DNA from: Marinobacter litoralis
Lineage (GTDB): Bacteria; Pseudomonadota; Gammaproteobacteria; Pseudomonadales; Oleiphilaceae
NCBI RefSeq assembly: GCF_016427555.1
Contig: NZ_JAELVS010000001.1
Location: 1,488,001-1,552,000, forward strand
DNA length: 64,000 bases
Direction of reading: 5' to 3'
In this document: positions 39,612-50,816 of the stretch, piece after piece
Layout: each line of letters opens with the position of its first letter
Numbering within the stretch: position 1 is the first letter of the stretch
The notes under the pieces: model-generated
Seen by the model: the letters and a program-made list of their open reading frames with translations, nothing else
The model's database searches: none
What the model was told of the DNA's origin: nothing
Made by a program: the position numbers and the translations under genes

Positions 39612-40424
39612 ATGGAGTCATCTGCATACATTTCGCTAAAGGATGTGGTGTTTTCCCGCTCCGGACGGCGCATTTTTGATGGCATTACCCTGGATATTCC
39701 CGTGGGTAAGATTACCGCCATTATGGGGCCCAGTGGCACCGGCAAGACCACGCTGCTCAGGGTCATCGGTGGGCAACTGAAACCGGATTCCGGTCAGGTT
39801 GTCGTGGCGGGTCACGAAGTTCCGAAGCTTAAGCGAAAAGAACTGTACCGCCTGCGCGAAAAGATGGGCATGCTCTTCCAAAGCGGCGCTTTGTTCACAG
39901 ATATCAGTGTGTTCGAGAACGTGGCTTTTCCTCTGCGTGTGCACACCTCTTTGCCGGAAGATATGATTCGCGACATCGTATTGATGAAGCTGGAGGCTGT
40001 GGGGCTGAGAGGGGCTCGGGATCTTATGCCTTCCGAGCTTTCAGGCGGGATGACTCGCCGTGTGGCGCTGGCCCGAAGCATCGCGCTGGATCCGGAACTG
40101 ATCATGTACGATGAACCCTTTGCGGGGCAGGATCCGATTGCCATGGGGGTGTTGGTTAAGCTGATCCGGGATCTCAACAGCTCTATGGGGCTGACCAGTG
40201 TGCTGGTGTCTCACGATGTCCCTGAATCGCTCAGCATCTGCCATTACGCCTGCATTATTTCTGACGGCAAGGTGATCGGCACCGGCACACCGGACGAATT
40301 ACGTAATCACCCGTCCGAACTGGTTCAGCAATTCTTGAGTGGCCATCCCGACGGCCCGGTTCCTTTCCATTATCCGGCCAATAAGCCTGTCGATGACTTC
40401 GGCATCAAGGGAGCATCGATATGA
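39612..40424 (+). CDS. mlaF: Phospholipid ABC transporter ATP-binding protein MlaF
   Basis: 270 residues from the ATG at 39612, which is preceded by AAGGA; an extension to 39558 is not family-like. Walker A is GPSGTGKT (39-46), the signature [13 protein letters not shown] and Walker [13 protein letters not shown]. MlaF drives the MlaFEDB complex that keeps phospholipid out of the outer leaflet of the outer membrane. mlaE overlaps by 4 nt. Confidence 0.96.
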   Translation: MESSAYISLKDVVFSRSGRRIFDGITLDIPVGKITAIMGPSGTGKTTLLRVIGGQLKPDSGQVVVAGHEVPKLKRKELYRLREKMGMLFQSGALFTDISVFENVAFPLRVHTSLPEDMIRDIVLMKLEAVGLRGARDLMPSELSGGMTRRVALARSIALDPELIMYDEPFAGQDPIAMGVLVKLIRDLNSSMGLTSVLVSHDVPESLSICHYACIISDGKVIGTGTPDELRNHPSELVQQFLSGHPDGPVPFHYPANKPVDDFGIKGASI

Positions 40425-41203
40425 TGGACTACGTAGCGGGCTTTGGTCGAAGGAGTTTGGAAGTTGTGGGGTCGTTGGGGCGAGCGACTCAGTTTCTGTT
40501 TGGTGTACTGGTGGGTGTCCCCAGGCCTGCAACAGGTTTTCCGCTTCTGGTTAAGCAGCTTTATTCGGTGGGCGTGCTCTCGCTGGCCATTGTGGTGGTT
40601 TCCGGATTGTTCATCGGTATGGTGTTGGCCCTGCAAGGCTATACCATACTCAGCGATTACGGCTCCGAAGCCGCGATAGGGCAAATGATCGCGTTAACTT
40701 TGGTGCGCGAGTTGGGGCCGGTGGTGACGGCGCTTTTATTTGCTGGCCGTGCAGGTTCTGCGCTGACCGCAGAAATCGGTTTGATGAAGGCTACAGAACA
40801 GCTCTCCAGCATGGAAATGATGGGCGTTGATCCACTTCGCCGGGTGGTTGCGCCTCGTCTGTGGGCCGGATTCATTGCCATGCCGATACTGGCGATGATT
40901 TTTTCCGTAGTCGGTATTTGGGGCGGCATGCTGGTAGGCGTGGACTGGCTGGGCGTGTTTGAGGGTTCCTTCTGGGGCAACATGCAGTCATCGGTCGATT
41001 TTCTCGATGACGTGCTGAATGGTGTCATTAAAAGTGTGGTTTTCGGCTTTGTGTGTGCCTGGATAGCCGTCTATCAGGGGTACGATTGTGTGCCTACGTC
41101 TGCAGGCATCAGTTCTGCGACAACAAAAACAGTTGTGTATTCATCATTGGCGGTGCTCGGCCTCGATTTCGTGCTGACCGCTGTAATGTTTGGCGATTTC
41201 TAA
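40421..41203 (+). CDS. mlaE: Phospholipid ABC transporter permease MlaE
   Basis: A 260-residue inner-membrane permease with about five helices. The family motif is [20 protein letters not shown] (shown as its first 20 residues), followed by [17 protein letters not shown]. It overlaps mlaF and is followed by mlaD after 21 nt. Confidence 0.96.
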   Translation: MMDYVAGFGRRSLEVVGSLGRATQFLFGVLVGVPRPATGFPLLVKQLYSVGVLSLAIVVVSGLFIGMVLALQGYTILSDYGSEAAIGQMIALTLVRELGPVVTALLFAGRAGSALTAEIGLMKATEQLSSMEMMGVDPLRRVVAPRLWAGFIAMPILAMIFSVVGIWGGMLVGVDWLGVFEGSFWGNMQSSVDFLDDVLNGVIKSVVFGFVCAWIAVYQGYDCVPTSAGISSATTKTVVYSSLAVLGLDFVLTAVMFGDF

Positions 41204-41224
41204 TAAGGATTCTAGGGCCCTGTT

Positions 41225-41674
41225 ATGGTGCAGAGAACAACGGAAATAGTGGTAGGTTTCTTCATGATCGCCGGTTTGGCCGCGCTGCTGTTTTTGGCGC
41301 TGCAGGTGAGCGGATTGTCGCCCAAATCGGCCTCCTCGACGTACACAATCTACGCTAACTTTAACGATGTGGGCGGTCTGACCCCGCGCGGCAAAGTGTC
41401 GATGGCGGGCGTGACGGTGGGTTCCATCGAGTCGATCAGCCTTGATAAGAACACCTTTCAGGCCAAAGTAACCATGGCCATTCGCTCGGATGTGGACACC
41501 ATCCCGGCGGACAGCGCAGCCGTGATTCGCACGTCTGGGCTATTGGGTGAGCAGTACATTGATATTTCGATTGGTGGAGACATGGAGTCGTTGGGTGATG
41601 GGGATACGTTTTATTCCACCCAGTCTGCAATGAATCTGGAAAGATTGATCAGCAATTTCGCCTCTGGCCGCTGA
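41225..41674 (+). CDS. mlaD: Phospholipid transport substrate-binding protein MlaD
   Basis: A 149-residue MCE-domain protein. One membrane helix (about residues 9-29) anchors it; the MCE domain (about 38-118) contains TPRGKVSMAGVTVGSIESI. Hexamers of MlaD form the periplasmic channel on MlaE. Length is slightly short of the E. coli protein but the domain is complete. Confidence 0.95.
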   Translation: MVQRTTEIVVGFFMIAGLAALLFLALQVSGLSPKSASSTYTIYANFNDVGGLTPRGKVSMAGVTVGSIESISLDKNTFQAKVTMAIRSDVDTIPADSAAVIRTSGLLGEQYIDISIGGDMESLGDGDTFYSTQSAMNLERLISNFASGR

Positions 41675-41698
41675 TGCCAACCAGGACAGGAGATTAGG

Positions 41699-42352
41699 AT
41701 GTTAATTTTTAAACAGAAGCTGTTCGTTTTATTTGCCGCGTTGATACTGGTCGCCGGCCAGGCGTGGGCGGGTGTAGAGGAAGATCTGGAGCAATACGTC
41801 AGCGACAACACCCAGATGCTGGTGGAGAAGCTGCACGCTGAAAAAGGTCTGTATGATAAAGATCCGGAAGCTTTTTATCAGAGCATGGAAGATGCGCTGA
41901 CGGATTTCGTGGATTTTCGACGGATAGCGGCCCGGGTGATGGGGCGTTATGCACGCCAGACCACCCCGGAGCAACGCGACGAGTTTGTGGCCAAGTTTAA
42001 GCGCAGTCTGTTTGACAGCTATGCCAAAGCCTTGGTGACCGCCGACGATTTCACCATCGAAGTGCGGGAAGCGGAGATTTTGCCGCAAAATGAGAATCGC
42101 GCATCCGTGCAGTTGGTGGTGATTACGGCCTCGGGCAATCGCTACCCCGTGACCTACTCGATGTACAAGAATAAAGAAGACCGCTGGTTGATGGAAAACG
42201 TGATTGTTGAAGGCGTCAACATTGGTCTGGCGTTCCGTGATCGCTTCGCCCAGGAAATGGAAGAAAATCGCGGCCAGGTTCAGGTGGTGATTGATGGTTG
42301 GACCGATTCGGTTAAATCCTTGAACCTTGAAGACGATGTGAATGCGTCATGA
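41699..42352 (+). CDS. mlaC: Periplasmic phospholipid-binding protein MlaC
   Basis: A 217-residue shuttle between MlaD and the outer-membrane MlaA complex. Signal peptide about residues 1-24 (ends QAWA). Conserved segments include DFRRIAARVMGRYARQTTPE and WLMENVIVEGVNIGLAFRD. It overlaps mlaB by 4 nt. Confidence 0.95.
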   Translation: MLIFKQKLFVLFAALILVAGQAWAGVEEDLEQYVSDNTQMLVEKLHAEKGLYDKDPEAFYQSMEDALTDFVDFRRIAARVMGRYARQTTPEQRDEFVAKFKRSLFDSYAKALVTADDFTIEVREAEILPQNENRASVQLVVITASGNRYPVTYSMYKNKEDRWLMENVIVEGVNIGLAFRDRFAQEMEENRGQVQVVIDGWTDSVKSLNLEDDVNAS

Positions 42353-42666
42353 GCAACTCCAGCCCAGTCGTCAACCTGGAGGGTTCCGTGTTGAGTGTCG
42401 CCGGCAAGGTTGATGCGAACACCGTGATTGAACTGCGCAAACAGGGCGAGAAGCTCGTTGGCTCGGCCACAGGGTCGTTAAAGGTTGATCTGGCGCAGCT
42501 CGACACTGCCCACAGCGTGGTGCTGTCCATGTTGATGTGCTGGCAGCGTTTGGCGCAATCGAAGCAAGTGGCACTTTCGTTCGAGGGTGCCAGCGACCGC
42601 CTGAAGTCGCTGGCGGCACTGAGCAATCTGGATGCCCATCTGCCGGGATTTTCCGCACATAGCTGA
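42349..42666 (+). CDS. mlaB: STAS-domain protein MlaB
   Basis: A 105-residue STAS protein that binds MlaF and is needed for transporter assembly. It shows LKVDLAQLDTAHSVVLSMLM followed by an amphipathic helix. Weakly conserved family; the call depends partly on the position after mlaC. Confidence 0.88.
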   Translation: MSNSSPVVNLEGSVLSVAGKVDANTVIELRKQGEKLVGSATGSLKVDLAQLDTAHSVVLSMLMCWQRLAQSKQVALSFEGASDRLKSLAALSNLDAHLPGFSAHS

Positions 42667-42726
42667 CCGCCGCTCGGGAATTGGTTACAATTCCGCTCCT
42701 GATTTTAATAATGCTGAGGATTTTCT

Positions 42727-44257
<1,531 letters not shown>

Positions 44258-44287
44258 TCAAACACCAACGGGAACCCGGAAAGATCC

Positions 44288-44935
44288 ATGACAGATTCCA
44301 TCACCATCGCCTTGTCGAAGGGACGAATTCTCGAAGAGACTCTGCCACTGCTGGCAGAAGCCGGCATTGAGCTGGTAGACGACGTGAAAAAGTCCCGCAA
44401 GCTGGTGTTCCCCACGACGGATCCGAATGTTCGAGTGCTGATTCTTCGCGCAACGGATGTGCCCACCTATGTTCAATACGGTGGAGCTGACCTTGGCGTG
44501 ACCGGCAAGGATGTGTTGATGGAGCATGGCGGAGACGGGTTGTACGAGCCGCTGGATTTGAATATTTCCCGTTGTCGTTTGATGACGGCCGGGAAGAAAG
44601 GTGAGCAGCCGCCGGCCGGGCGCATTCGGGTGGCGACGAAGTTTGTGAATATTGCTCGTCGATATTATGCGGCACAGGGTCGGCAGGCGGATATCATCAA
44701 GTTGTATGGTGCGATGGAGTTGGCGCCGATTCTGAATCTGGCCGATGAGATTGTGGATATCGTGGATACCGGTAATACGCTGAAGGCGAATGGCCTTGAG
44801 GCGCGGGAGTTGATTGACGATATCAGTACGCGATTGGTGGTAAATCGGGCGTCGATGAAGATGCAGCATGGGAAGATTAATCCGATCATCGAGATGATGG
44901 CGGCGGCTGTGGAGCGTCGTCGCGGTTCGGAGTAA
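44288..44935 (+). CDS. hisG: ATP phosphoribosyltransferase, short form HisG
   Basis: First step of histidine synthesis, 215 residues. It lacks the C-terminal regulatory domain of long HisG, so it should need HisZ, which is not in this window. The PRPP-binding motif [16 protein letters not shown] is intact. It follows murA by 30 nt, then R9 separates it from hisD. Confidence 0.95.
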   Translation: MTDSITIALSKGRILEETLPLLAEAGIELVDDVKKSRKLVFPTTDPNVRVLILRATDVPTYVQYGGADLGVTGKDVLMEHGGDGLYEPLDLNISRCRLMTAGKKGEQPPAGRIRVATKFVNIARRYYAAQGRQADIIKLYGAMELAPILNLADEIVDIVDTGNTLKANGLEARELIDDISTRLVVNRASMKMQHGKINPIIEMMAAAVERRRGSE

Positions 44936-44963
44936 GGCTCTCCTTTTTAGACGCTTGGTGCAC

Positions 44964-45074
44964 GAGCGTTCAGGGTGTCCCTTCCAAAAACCGCTCCTTC
45001 GGCACATCCCTGTGGCGCTTCTGCTCCGCCATCCATGGCTCCGCACATTTTTGGAAGGGACACCCTGAACGCTC
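44964..45074 (+). repeat. Palindromic element R9 (type A, reversed)
   Basis: A 111-bp element with perfect 27-bp arms beginning GAGCGTTCAGGGTGTCCC. The core matches type A on the opposite strand, with one loop change (CACA-TCCC-TGTG). It fills the gap between hisG and hisD, which are codirectional. Confidence 0.9.
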
Positions 45075-45177
45075 TTTCGGGCTTGGGGTATTTGGCCTAT
45101 CTTCTTTCGAACCCCGTAGCTGCCGGCGGGTTTTATTCGGCAGACATTTGTTTTCAATCCAAAGCAGGATTTGAGTT

Positions 45178-46482
45178 ATGACCGATAAGATCACCAGACT
45201 TAACACCACCCAAAGCGACTTTGACAGTGCGCTGGCCCACCTGTTGGCATGGGATGACAGTGTGGATCATCAGGTGAACGAGTCGGTGCGTCATATTCTG
45301 CATGAAGTGAAGACCCGCGGCGATGCGGCGGTTCTTGAGTTTACCGAGAAGTTTGACCGTTTGAAGGTCGGCTCCATGGCCGAGCTTGAGATGGGTCAGG
45401 ATCGTTTGCAGGCTGCTTTGGCGGCGATTCCTCAGGATCAGCGTGAGGCGCTCGAGAAGGCGGCGGAGCGGGTTCGCGACTACCACGAGCGGCAGAATCA
45501 GCAGTCCTGGCAGTATCAGGATGAAGACGGAACGGTTCTGGGCCAGAAGGTAACGCCTTTGGATCGGGCCGGTTTGTATGTGCCGGGTGGTAAGGCAGCG
45601 TATCCGTCGTCTGTTTTGATGAACGCGATTCCCGCCAAGGTGGCGGGTGTCGGCGAGTTGATTATGGTGGTGCCTACGCCGGATGGTGTAGTGAACGATA
45701 TGGTTCTGGCCGCAGCCGCCATTGCCGGCGTTGACCGTGTGTTTGCTCTGGGTGGCGCGCAGGCGGTGGGAGCTTTGGCTTATGGCACGGAGACCGTGCC
45801 GGCAGTGGATAAGATCGTTGGCCCGGGCAATATTTTTGTGGCAACCGCCAAGCGCGAGGTGTTCGGTATTGTTGGTATCGATATGATTGCCGGGCCGTCT
45901 GAGATTCTGGTGATTTGCGATGGCAAAACCGATCCGGACTGGATCGCGATGGATTTGTTCTCGCAAGCTGAGCACGACGAGCAAGCGCAAAGCATTCTGG
46001 TTAGCCCGGATGCAGACTTCCTCGATGCGGTAGAGGCGAGTATCAATAAGCTTCTTCCGACCATGGAACGTAAAGACATCATTCGCACATCCATGACGGG
46101 CCGAGGCGCGCTGATCCACGTCGCCGACCTGAAAGAAGCCGCGGAGGTGTCGAACCGCATCGCTCCGGAGCATTTGGAGCTGTCAGTAGAAGACCCCCAA
46201 GCCATGCTGGAAGACATCCGCCACGCAGGCGCGATCTTCATGGGCCGCTATACCGCAGAAGCACTAGGCGACTACTGTGCCGGCCCGAACCATGTGCTGC
46301 CAACAAGCGGCACCGCGCGGTTTAGCTCGCCTCTGGGCGTTTACGACTTCCAGAAGCGTTCTTCTCTGATCGGTTTTACGCCTGAAGGTGCGGATCGTAT
46401 GGGGCGTGTGGCGTCTGTTCTTGCCCGTGGCGAAGGCCTGACTGCTCATGCCCGTTCGGCGGAATACCGTATTAAAGACTGA
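45178..46482 (+). CDS. hisD: Histidinol dehydrogenase
   Basis: A 434-residue zinc enzyme for the last two steps of histidine synthesis. It has [32 protein letters not shown] and [12 protein letters not shown], plus the zinc-site regions [10 protein letters not shown] and [13 protein letters not shown]. Separated from hisG by R9 and from hisC by R10. Confidence 0.97.
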   Translation: MTDKITRLNTTQSDFDSALAHLLAWDDSVDHQVNESVRHILHEVKTRGDAAVLEFTEKFDRLKVGSMAELEMGQDRLQAALAAIPQDQREALEKAAERVRDYHERQNQQSWQYQDEDGTVLGQKVTPLDRAGLYVPGGKAAYPSSVLMNAIPAKVAGVGELIMVVPTPDGVVNDMVLAAAAIAGVDRVFALGGAQAVGALAYGTETVPAVDKIVGPGNIFVATAKREVFGIVGIDMIAGPSEILVICDGKTDPDWIAMDLFSQAEHDEQAQSILVSPDADFLDAVEASINKLLPTMERKDIIRTSMTGRGALIHVADLKEAAEVSNRIAPEHLELSVEDPQAMLEDIRHAGAIFMGRYTAEALGDYCAGPNHVLPTSGTARFSSPLGVYDFQKRSSLIGFTPEGADRMGRVASVLARGEGLTAHARSAEYRIKD

Positions 46483-46563
46483 TAGATTTTTCCGGTAGCG
46501 AACGCTGCTGATATCCATCTTCGAAGTTTGCGAGTTGGGTTGGTTGTGTTGAAAGTCTAAAGA

Positions 46564-46672
46564 GTGGGGCGGGGAGTGCTTTCCAAAAATGTGCGTAGCC
46601 ATGGATGGCGGAGCAGAAGCGTCACATGGATGTGCCGAAGGAGCGGTTTTTGGAAAGCACTACCCGACCCGC
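46564..46672 (-). repeat. Palindromic element R10 (type A) with extended decayed arms
   Basis: A 109-bp element whose inner arms (AGTGCTTTCCAAAAA) are perfect and whose outer arms have three mismatches. Inverted similarity continues outward: the 20 bp from 46532 (GAGTTGGGTTGG...) match the reverse complement of the stretch ending at 46706 at 17 of 20 positions. The extended palindrome is therefore about 175 bp and ends 26 bp before the hisC start. Confidence 0.88.
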
Positions 46673-46732
46673 GAAAACTCCCAAATCAAAACAACCAAAC
46701 CGACTCCCGCACCAATCTGGAGTGCAATACAC

Positions 46733-47794
46733 ATGAGTAAATACTGGAGCTCACTAGTCAGCGAGTTACAGCCATATGTGCCAGGCGAACAGCCTAAAAT
46801 GGCCAATTTGATAAAGCTGAACACAAACGAAAACCCCTTCGGGCCATCCCCGAAAGTGATCTCGGCCATTAAATCAGAGCTGAACGACAACCTTCGCCTG
46901 TACCCGGACCCGGAAGGCCACGCTCTGAAAGAGGCTATCGCTTCGTACTACACCGATTTCGGCATAGAAGAGGACCAAGTCTTCGTCGGCAACGGCTCCG
47001 ACGAAGTGCTGGCTCACATCTTCCAAGGCCTGCTGAAACAGGACAAGCCCATCCTGTTTCCGGATATCACCTACAGCTTTTATCCCGTCTACTGCGGTCT
47101 GTACAAAGTTGAAAGCAACATCATCCCGTTGACCGAAAACTTTGAAATCAACCCGGATGATTACAAGCGCGACAACGGCGGCATCATCTTCCCGAACCCG
47201 AACGCTCCGACCGGTCGTTACATCGGCCTGCAGCACGTAGAATCTATACTGGAAGCGAATCTGGACAGTGTTGTTGTGGTCGATGAAGCCTACATCGACT
47301 TCGGTGGTGAAACCGCGATTCGCTTGGTGAACCAATACCCGAACCTGGTGGTCTGCCAAACCCTCTCCAAGGCTCGCTCTCTGGCCGGGCTTCGAGTCGG
47401 TTTCGCCGTCGCCAACGCAGAACTCATTGAAGGATTGAACCGTGTCAAAGACAGCTTCAACTCCTACCCGCTTGATCGATTGGCGTTGGCGGGTGCCGTG
47501 GCCGCATTCGAAGACCGCCAGTGGTTCGAAGACTCCTGCAACGGTGTTATTCGCGAACGTGAGAAGGTCACCAAAGGATTGGAAAACCTCGGCTTCGAAG
47601 TTTTGCCCTCAAAAGCCAACTTCGTACTCGCCCGCCACCCGAACCACAAAGGTGCGGATGTCGCCGCCGAGCTAAGAGAGCAGGGCATTATCGTTCGTCA
47701 CTTCAACAAGCCGCGGATCAGCGAGTTTCTACGAATCACGATAGGAACCAGCGACCAAAACAACGCGTTGATTAAAGCTCTGGACTTTCTCTAA
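46733..47794 (+). CDS. hisC: Histidinol-phosphate aminotransferase
   Basis: A 353-residue class I/II aminotransferase using PLP. The start is the ATG at 46733 ([20 protein letters not shown]); a reading from 46589 would begin inside repeat R10 and is rejected. [13 protein letters not shown], the [11 protein letters not shown] loop and the PLP lysine in [17 protein letters not shown] are present. R10 upstream and R11 downstream isolate it from its neighbours. Confidence 0.95.
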   Translation: MSKYWSSLVSELQPYVPGEQPKMANLIKLNTNENPFGPSPKVISAIKSELNDNLRLYPDPEGHALKEAIASYYTDFGIEEDQVFVGNGSDEVLAHIFQGLLKQDKPILFPDITYSFYPVYCGLYKVESNIIPLTENFEINPDDYKRDNGGIIFPNPNAPTGRYIGLQHVESILEANLDSVVVVDEAYIDFGGETAIRLVNQYPNLVVCQTLSKARSLAGLRVGFAVANAELIEGLNRVKDSFNSYPLDRLALAGAVAAFEDRQWFEDSCNGVIREREKVTKGLENLGFEVLPSKANFVLARHPNHKGADVAAELREQGIIVRHFNKPRISEFLRITIGTSDQNNALIKALDFL

Positions 47795-47841
47795 GCTCGC
47801 GAGAAATTTGATCTAACAACCGGCGCGCACTCAAGTTAAAA

Positions 47842-47954
47842 GGTTGGGGCTGGGCGGGCTTTCCAAAAATGTGCGCAGCCATGGATGGCGGAGCAGAAGC
47901 GCCACATGGATGTGCCGAAGGAGCGGTTTTTGGAAAGCCCGCCCAGCCCCATCC
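47842..47954 (-). repeat. Palindromic element R11 (type A)
   Basis: A 113-bp element with 24-bp perfect arms (GGGGCTGGGCGGGCTTTCC...) extended by a few bases with one mismatch. The core is nearly identical to R2 and R8. It lies between hisC and the Nif3-like gene, both plus strand. Confidence 0.9.
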
Positions 47955-48014
47955 CTGCACCAATATCTAAGCGCCGATCCGATCTCGAAAGTCTGAAGAA
48001 TAGGGGAATAACTC

Positions 48015-48758
48015 ATGGCAAATCGAAATCAGATACTGGCGAAAATAAACGAATGGCTCCAGCCCGAAAACTTCCAAGACTACGCCCCAAACGGCCTGCA
48101 AGTTGAAGGCAAAGACGAGATCCAAACAATCGTCTCCGGCGTAACCGCCTCCCAAGCCCTGATCAACGCCGCGGTAAAACAAAACGCCGACATGATCCTC
48201 GTCCACCACGGCTACTTCTGGAAAGGCGAAGACCAAGCCATCCGCGGCATGAAAAAACGCCGCATCAAACAACTCCTCGATCACGACATCAACCTGGTCG
48301 CCTACCACCTCCCACTCGACGACCACCCCGAATACGGCAACAACCGCCAACTGGCCAACGTACTCGGTATCCAAAACCCACGACCGGCTGGAGGCTTAAT
48401 CTGGCAAGGCGAACTGGCGGAGCCCACGTCACCAGAAGCTTTTAGCCAGCACATCGGAAGCGCGCTGAACCGGCAGCCACTTCACGTAGGCGAGGGCACA
48501 GACCTGATCAAAACCGTCGCCTGGTGCACTGGCGGAGCTCAAGGGTTCATTGCCAAAGCACTGGAGCTCGGTGTCGATGCCTACATCAGCGGAGAAATCT
48601 CCGAACCCACCACCCACACCGCCCGGGAATGCGGCATCCACTACTACGCCGCCGGCCACCACGCCACAGAACGCTATGGCGCGAAAGCATTGGGTGAAGC
48701 GCTAGCGAAAGAATTTGGAGTAGAACACCAGTTTATCGACTGCGATAACCCGGCATAA
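48015..48758 (+). CDS. Nif3-like dinuclear metal centre protein
   Basis: A 247-residue member of the Nif3/YbgI (DUF34) family, widely mislabelled GTP cyclohydrolase 1 type 2; its biochemical role is unsettled. Metal-site histidines are in ILVHHGYFWKG near residue 65 and in YYAAGHHATERYG near the end. Its base composition looks slightly more AC-rich than neighbours. No operon partner: R11 precedes it and R12 follows. Confidence 0.88.
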   Translation: MANRNQILAKINEWLQPENFQDYAPNGLQVEGKDEIQTIVSGVTASQALINAAVKQNADMILVHHGYFWKGEDQAIRGMKKRRIKQLLDHDINLVAYHLPLDDHPEYGNNRQLANVLGIQNPRPAGGLIWQGELAEPTSPEAFSQHIGSALNRQPLHVGEGTDLIKTVAWCTGGAQGFIAKALELGVDAYISGEISEPTTHTARECGIHYYAAGHHATERYGAKALGEALAKEFGVEHQFIDCDNPA

Positions 48759-48862
48759 CGGGACGGAAGTACTGCGGGAAGGGGCGTGGCCAAAGTCTCG
48801 CTAAGAAAAAGGGCGCTCGAAGTCGTCGAAAACGTAGGGGCGGGCAACTCATAAATTTGTAG

Positions 48863-48973
48863 GATCAGGATGGGGCGGCTTTTCAAAAATGTGCGGAGCC
48901 ATGGATGGCGGAGCAGAAGCGTCACATGGACGTGCCGAAGGAGCGGTTTTTGAAAAGCCGCCCCATCCTGATC
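48863..48973 (-). repeat. Palindromic element R12 (type A)
   Basis: A 111-bp element with perfect 27-bp arms beginning GATCAGGATGGGGCGGC. The core is identical to R7 over the whole conserved region. It lies in the 255-bp gap between the Nif3-like gene (plus) and zapG (minus), which converge. Confidence 0.9.
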
Positions 48974-49013
48974 TAACGGAAAGCTCTGATCAGCCTATAC
49001 CGTTTTGAAAGTA

Positions 49014-49448
49014 TCAAGCAGGCCGCTTCTCACCCTTAGGCAAACCAAAGTCTTCAGCCAAGGTGCCTTTTTCCTCAGGATCAGCCTTGGGCGCATAATC
49101 CCGCGGCGGCTCAGAAGAATCAGAATCCGAGTGCTCAATACGCCCGGACACATCCTGCCCCAGCGACTCCGGCCACTCCTCATCATTACACAAACGATTC
49201 GCCCCACGCGCCATATGATCATTCACATCGCGATAGGCACTATTAAACCGCTCCAACAACTGTGCCGACTCCAGGAAATGCTCATTCACCTGAGCCTGAT
49301 AACGCGTAAACTCGCCCCGAAGCTCATCAATCTTCTGCTCAGCCCGCCGCTGACGCAAAGAGGCCCCCTGGCCCGAGCGTCCAAAAAGAACCCCAATGAT
49401 AATGCCTACTACCAGCGCGACCGCGGCCGCAAGAATCAGGTTCGTCAT
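49014..49448 (-). CDS. zapG: YhcB/ZapG-family membrane protein (DUF1043)
   Basis: A 144-residue protein with one N-terminal membrane helix (about residues 4-23), a coiled coil (about 30-75) containing QKIDELRGEFTRYQAQVNEH, and a disordered acidic tail. YhcB/ZapG links cell division to envelope synthesis. It sits beside zapE as in other gammaproteobacteria, but is divergent from it. Confidence 0.85.
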   Translation of the reverse strand: MTNLILAAAVALVVGIIIGVLFGRSGQGASLRQRRAEQKIDELRGEFTRYQAQVNEHFLESAQLLERFNSAYRDVNDHMARGANRLCNDEEWPESLGQDVSGRIEHSDSDSSEPPRDYAPKADPEEKGTLAEDFGLPKGEKRPA

Positions 49449-49666
49449 ATAACAATCGTCCTAGTCAGTACATGCGAGAGAGCGAAAACCTTTAAAAGGA
49501 GTATACCGCTCAGAAGCACCAGCGCACATGCCGAAACACTGCGCCAATCGTCGTATTGCTCCACAGCCCAAGTAACATGGCCAAAAAGCACGAAATAAGC
49601 GACAATACCGCGCCCAGAAATCCACCCAGATGGCAGGAAAACCCTGATGACAGAAGCCGTGTCCAC
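49445..49666 (-). CDS. Possible small membrane protein overlapping zapE start
   Basis: An open frame of 73 codons whose stop overlaps the zapG start by 4 nt (ATGA), an arrangement typical of coupled genes. It has two hydrophobic stretches (ending HVTW and VLLSGILLLKVFAL). Against it, its first 20 nt overlap zapE on the opposite strand, no family is recognised and the region must also hold zapE's promoter. A start nearer 49612 is possible. It may simply be a chance reading frame. Confidence 0.25.
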   Translation of the reverse strand: MDTASVIRVFLPSGWISGRGIVAYFVLFGHVTWAVEQYDDWRSVSACALVLLSGILLLKVFALSHVLTRTIVI

Positions 49667-50780
49667 CGAAACTGTTGCGAACCTGACTCCTTGGCAACGT
49701 TACCAAAAGGATCTCGAGCGCCCGGATTTTCACAAGGACCCGGCGCAGGAAGACGCCGTTCGCCGCTTACAAGCACTGTACGACAAACTGGTGGAAGCTG
49801 AAAGTGACCGTTCCAAGCGCCTTAAAAAGTTGCGCCGCAAGCTGAAGAAAGGCAAAGAAACACCGGTTAAAGGTCTGTACTTCTGGGGCGGGGTAGGCCG
49901 AGGCAAAACCTACCTGATGGATACCTTCTACGAAGCCCTGCCGTTCGACCGAAAAATGCGTGTCCACTTCCACCGCTTTATGCAGCGCGTTCACGGTGAG
50001 CTTAAAAAACTCAAAGGCGAGAAAAACCCGCTGGAGAAAGTAGCCAAAACCTTCGCCGGAGAAACCCGGGTTATCTGCTTCGACGAATTCTTCGTATCGG
50101 ATATCGGTGATGCCATGATCCTGGCCACCTTGATGGAAGAATTGTTCAGCCGGGGTGTCACCCTTGTGTGCACGTCAAACATCGTCCCGGACGGTCTCTA
50201 TAAAGACGGACTGCAGCGGGCGCGTTTTCTTCCCGCCATCGCACTTGTCAAACAGCACACCGACGTAGTCAACGTAGACGGCGGTGTGGATTACCGCTTG
50301 CGAACGCTGGAACAGGCTGAACTGTATTACCACCCGTTGGACGAAGGCGCCGATGCCAGTTTGCGGGAAAGCTTTGACGCGTTGGCTGTTGAGGCCGGCA
50401 AACACAGTAAATCGATGGAAATCAACGGCCGTAAAATCCCGGCACAGGCCCACGCCGATGACGTGGTATGGTTTGATTTTCTCGACGTGTGTGATGGCCC
50501 GCGCAGTCAGAACGACTACATTGAAATGGCGCGTCAGTTTCACGCCATCATCGTCTCCAATGTGCCGGTGATGGGTGTTGAAAAAGACGACCAGGCGCGC
50601 CGCTTCATTAATATGATCGACGAATTCTACGACCGCAACGTAAAACTCATCATCTCCGCCGAAGCTCCGATCACCGAACTCTACTCCGGTGGCAGTCTGA
50701 GCTTCGAATTTGAACGTACCGAATCCCGCTTGCTGGAAATGCAGTCCCAGGAATATCTGGAAGCACCGCACAAGCCTTAA
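49647..50780 (+). CDS. zapE: Cell division protein ZapE (AFG1-like ATPase)
   Basis: A 377-residue ATPase that associates with the Z-ring under stress. Walker A is GGVGRGKT (81-88), Walker B VICFDEFFVSDIGDA, and an arginine finger region follows in the AFG1-type sequence TLVCTSNIVPDGLYKDGLQR. It diverges from zapG and precedes the thiolase by 36 nt. Confidence 0.94.
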   Translation: MTEAVSTETVANLTPWQRYQKDLERPDFHKDPAQEDAVRRLQALYDKLVEAESDRSKRLKKLRRKLKKGKETPVKGLYFWGGVGRGKTYLMDTFYEALPFDRKMRVHFHRFMQRVHGELKKLKGEKNPLEKVAKTFAGETRVICFDEFFVSDIGDAMILATLMEELFSRGVTLVCTSNIVPDGLYKDGLQRARFLPAIALVKQHTDVVNVDGGVDYRLRTLEQAELYYHPLDEGADASLRESFDALAVEAGKHSKSMEINGRKIPAQAHADDVVWFDFLDVCDGPRSQNDYIEMARQFHAIIVSNVPVMGVEKDDQARRFINMIDEFYDRNVKLIISAEAPITELYSGGSLSFEFERTESRLLEMQSQEYLEAPHKP

Positions 50781-50816
50781 ATAAAACTAGAAATCACTAA
50801 ACAGAGAGGTCACAAC

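Noticed and set aside
46589..46732. N-terminal extension of HisC starting inside repeat R10
   Set aside because: It begins in the conserved repeat core ([18 protein letters not shown]), which reads open in many copies by chance; the normal HisC start with family sequence is at 46733.
44964..48973. CRISPR-like array from regularly repeated cores
   Set aside because: Cores are about 1-2 kb apart with whole genes between them, not short spacers, and no cas gene is present.
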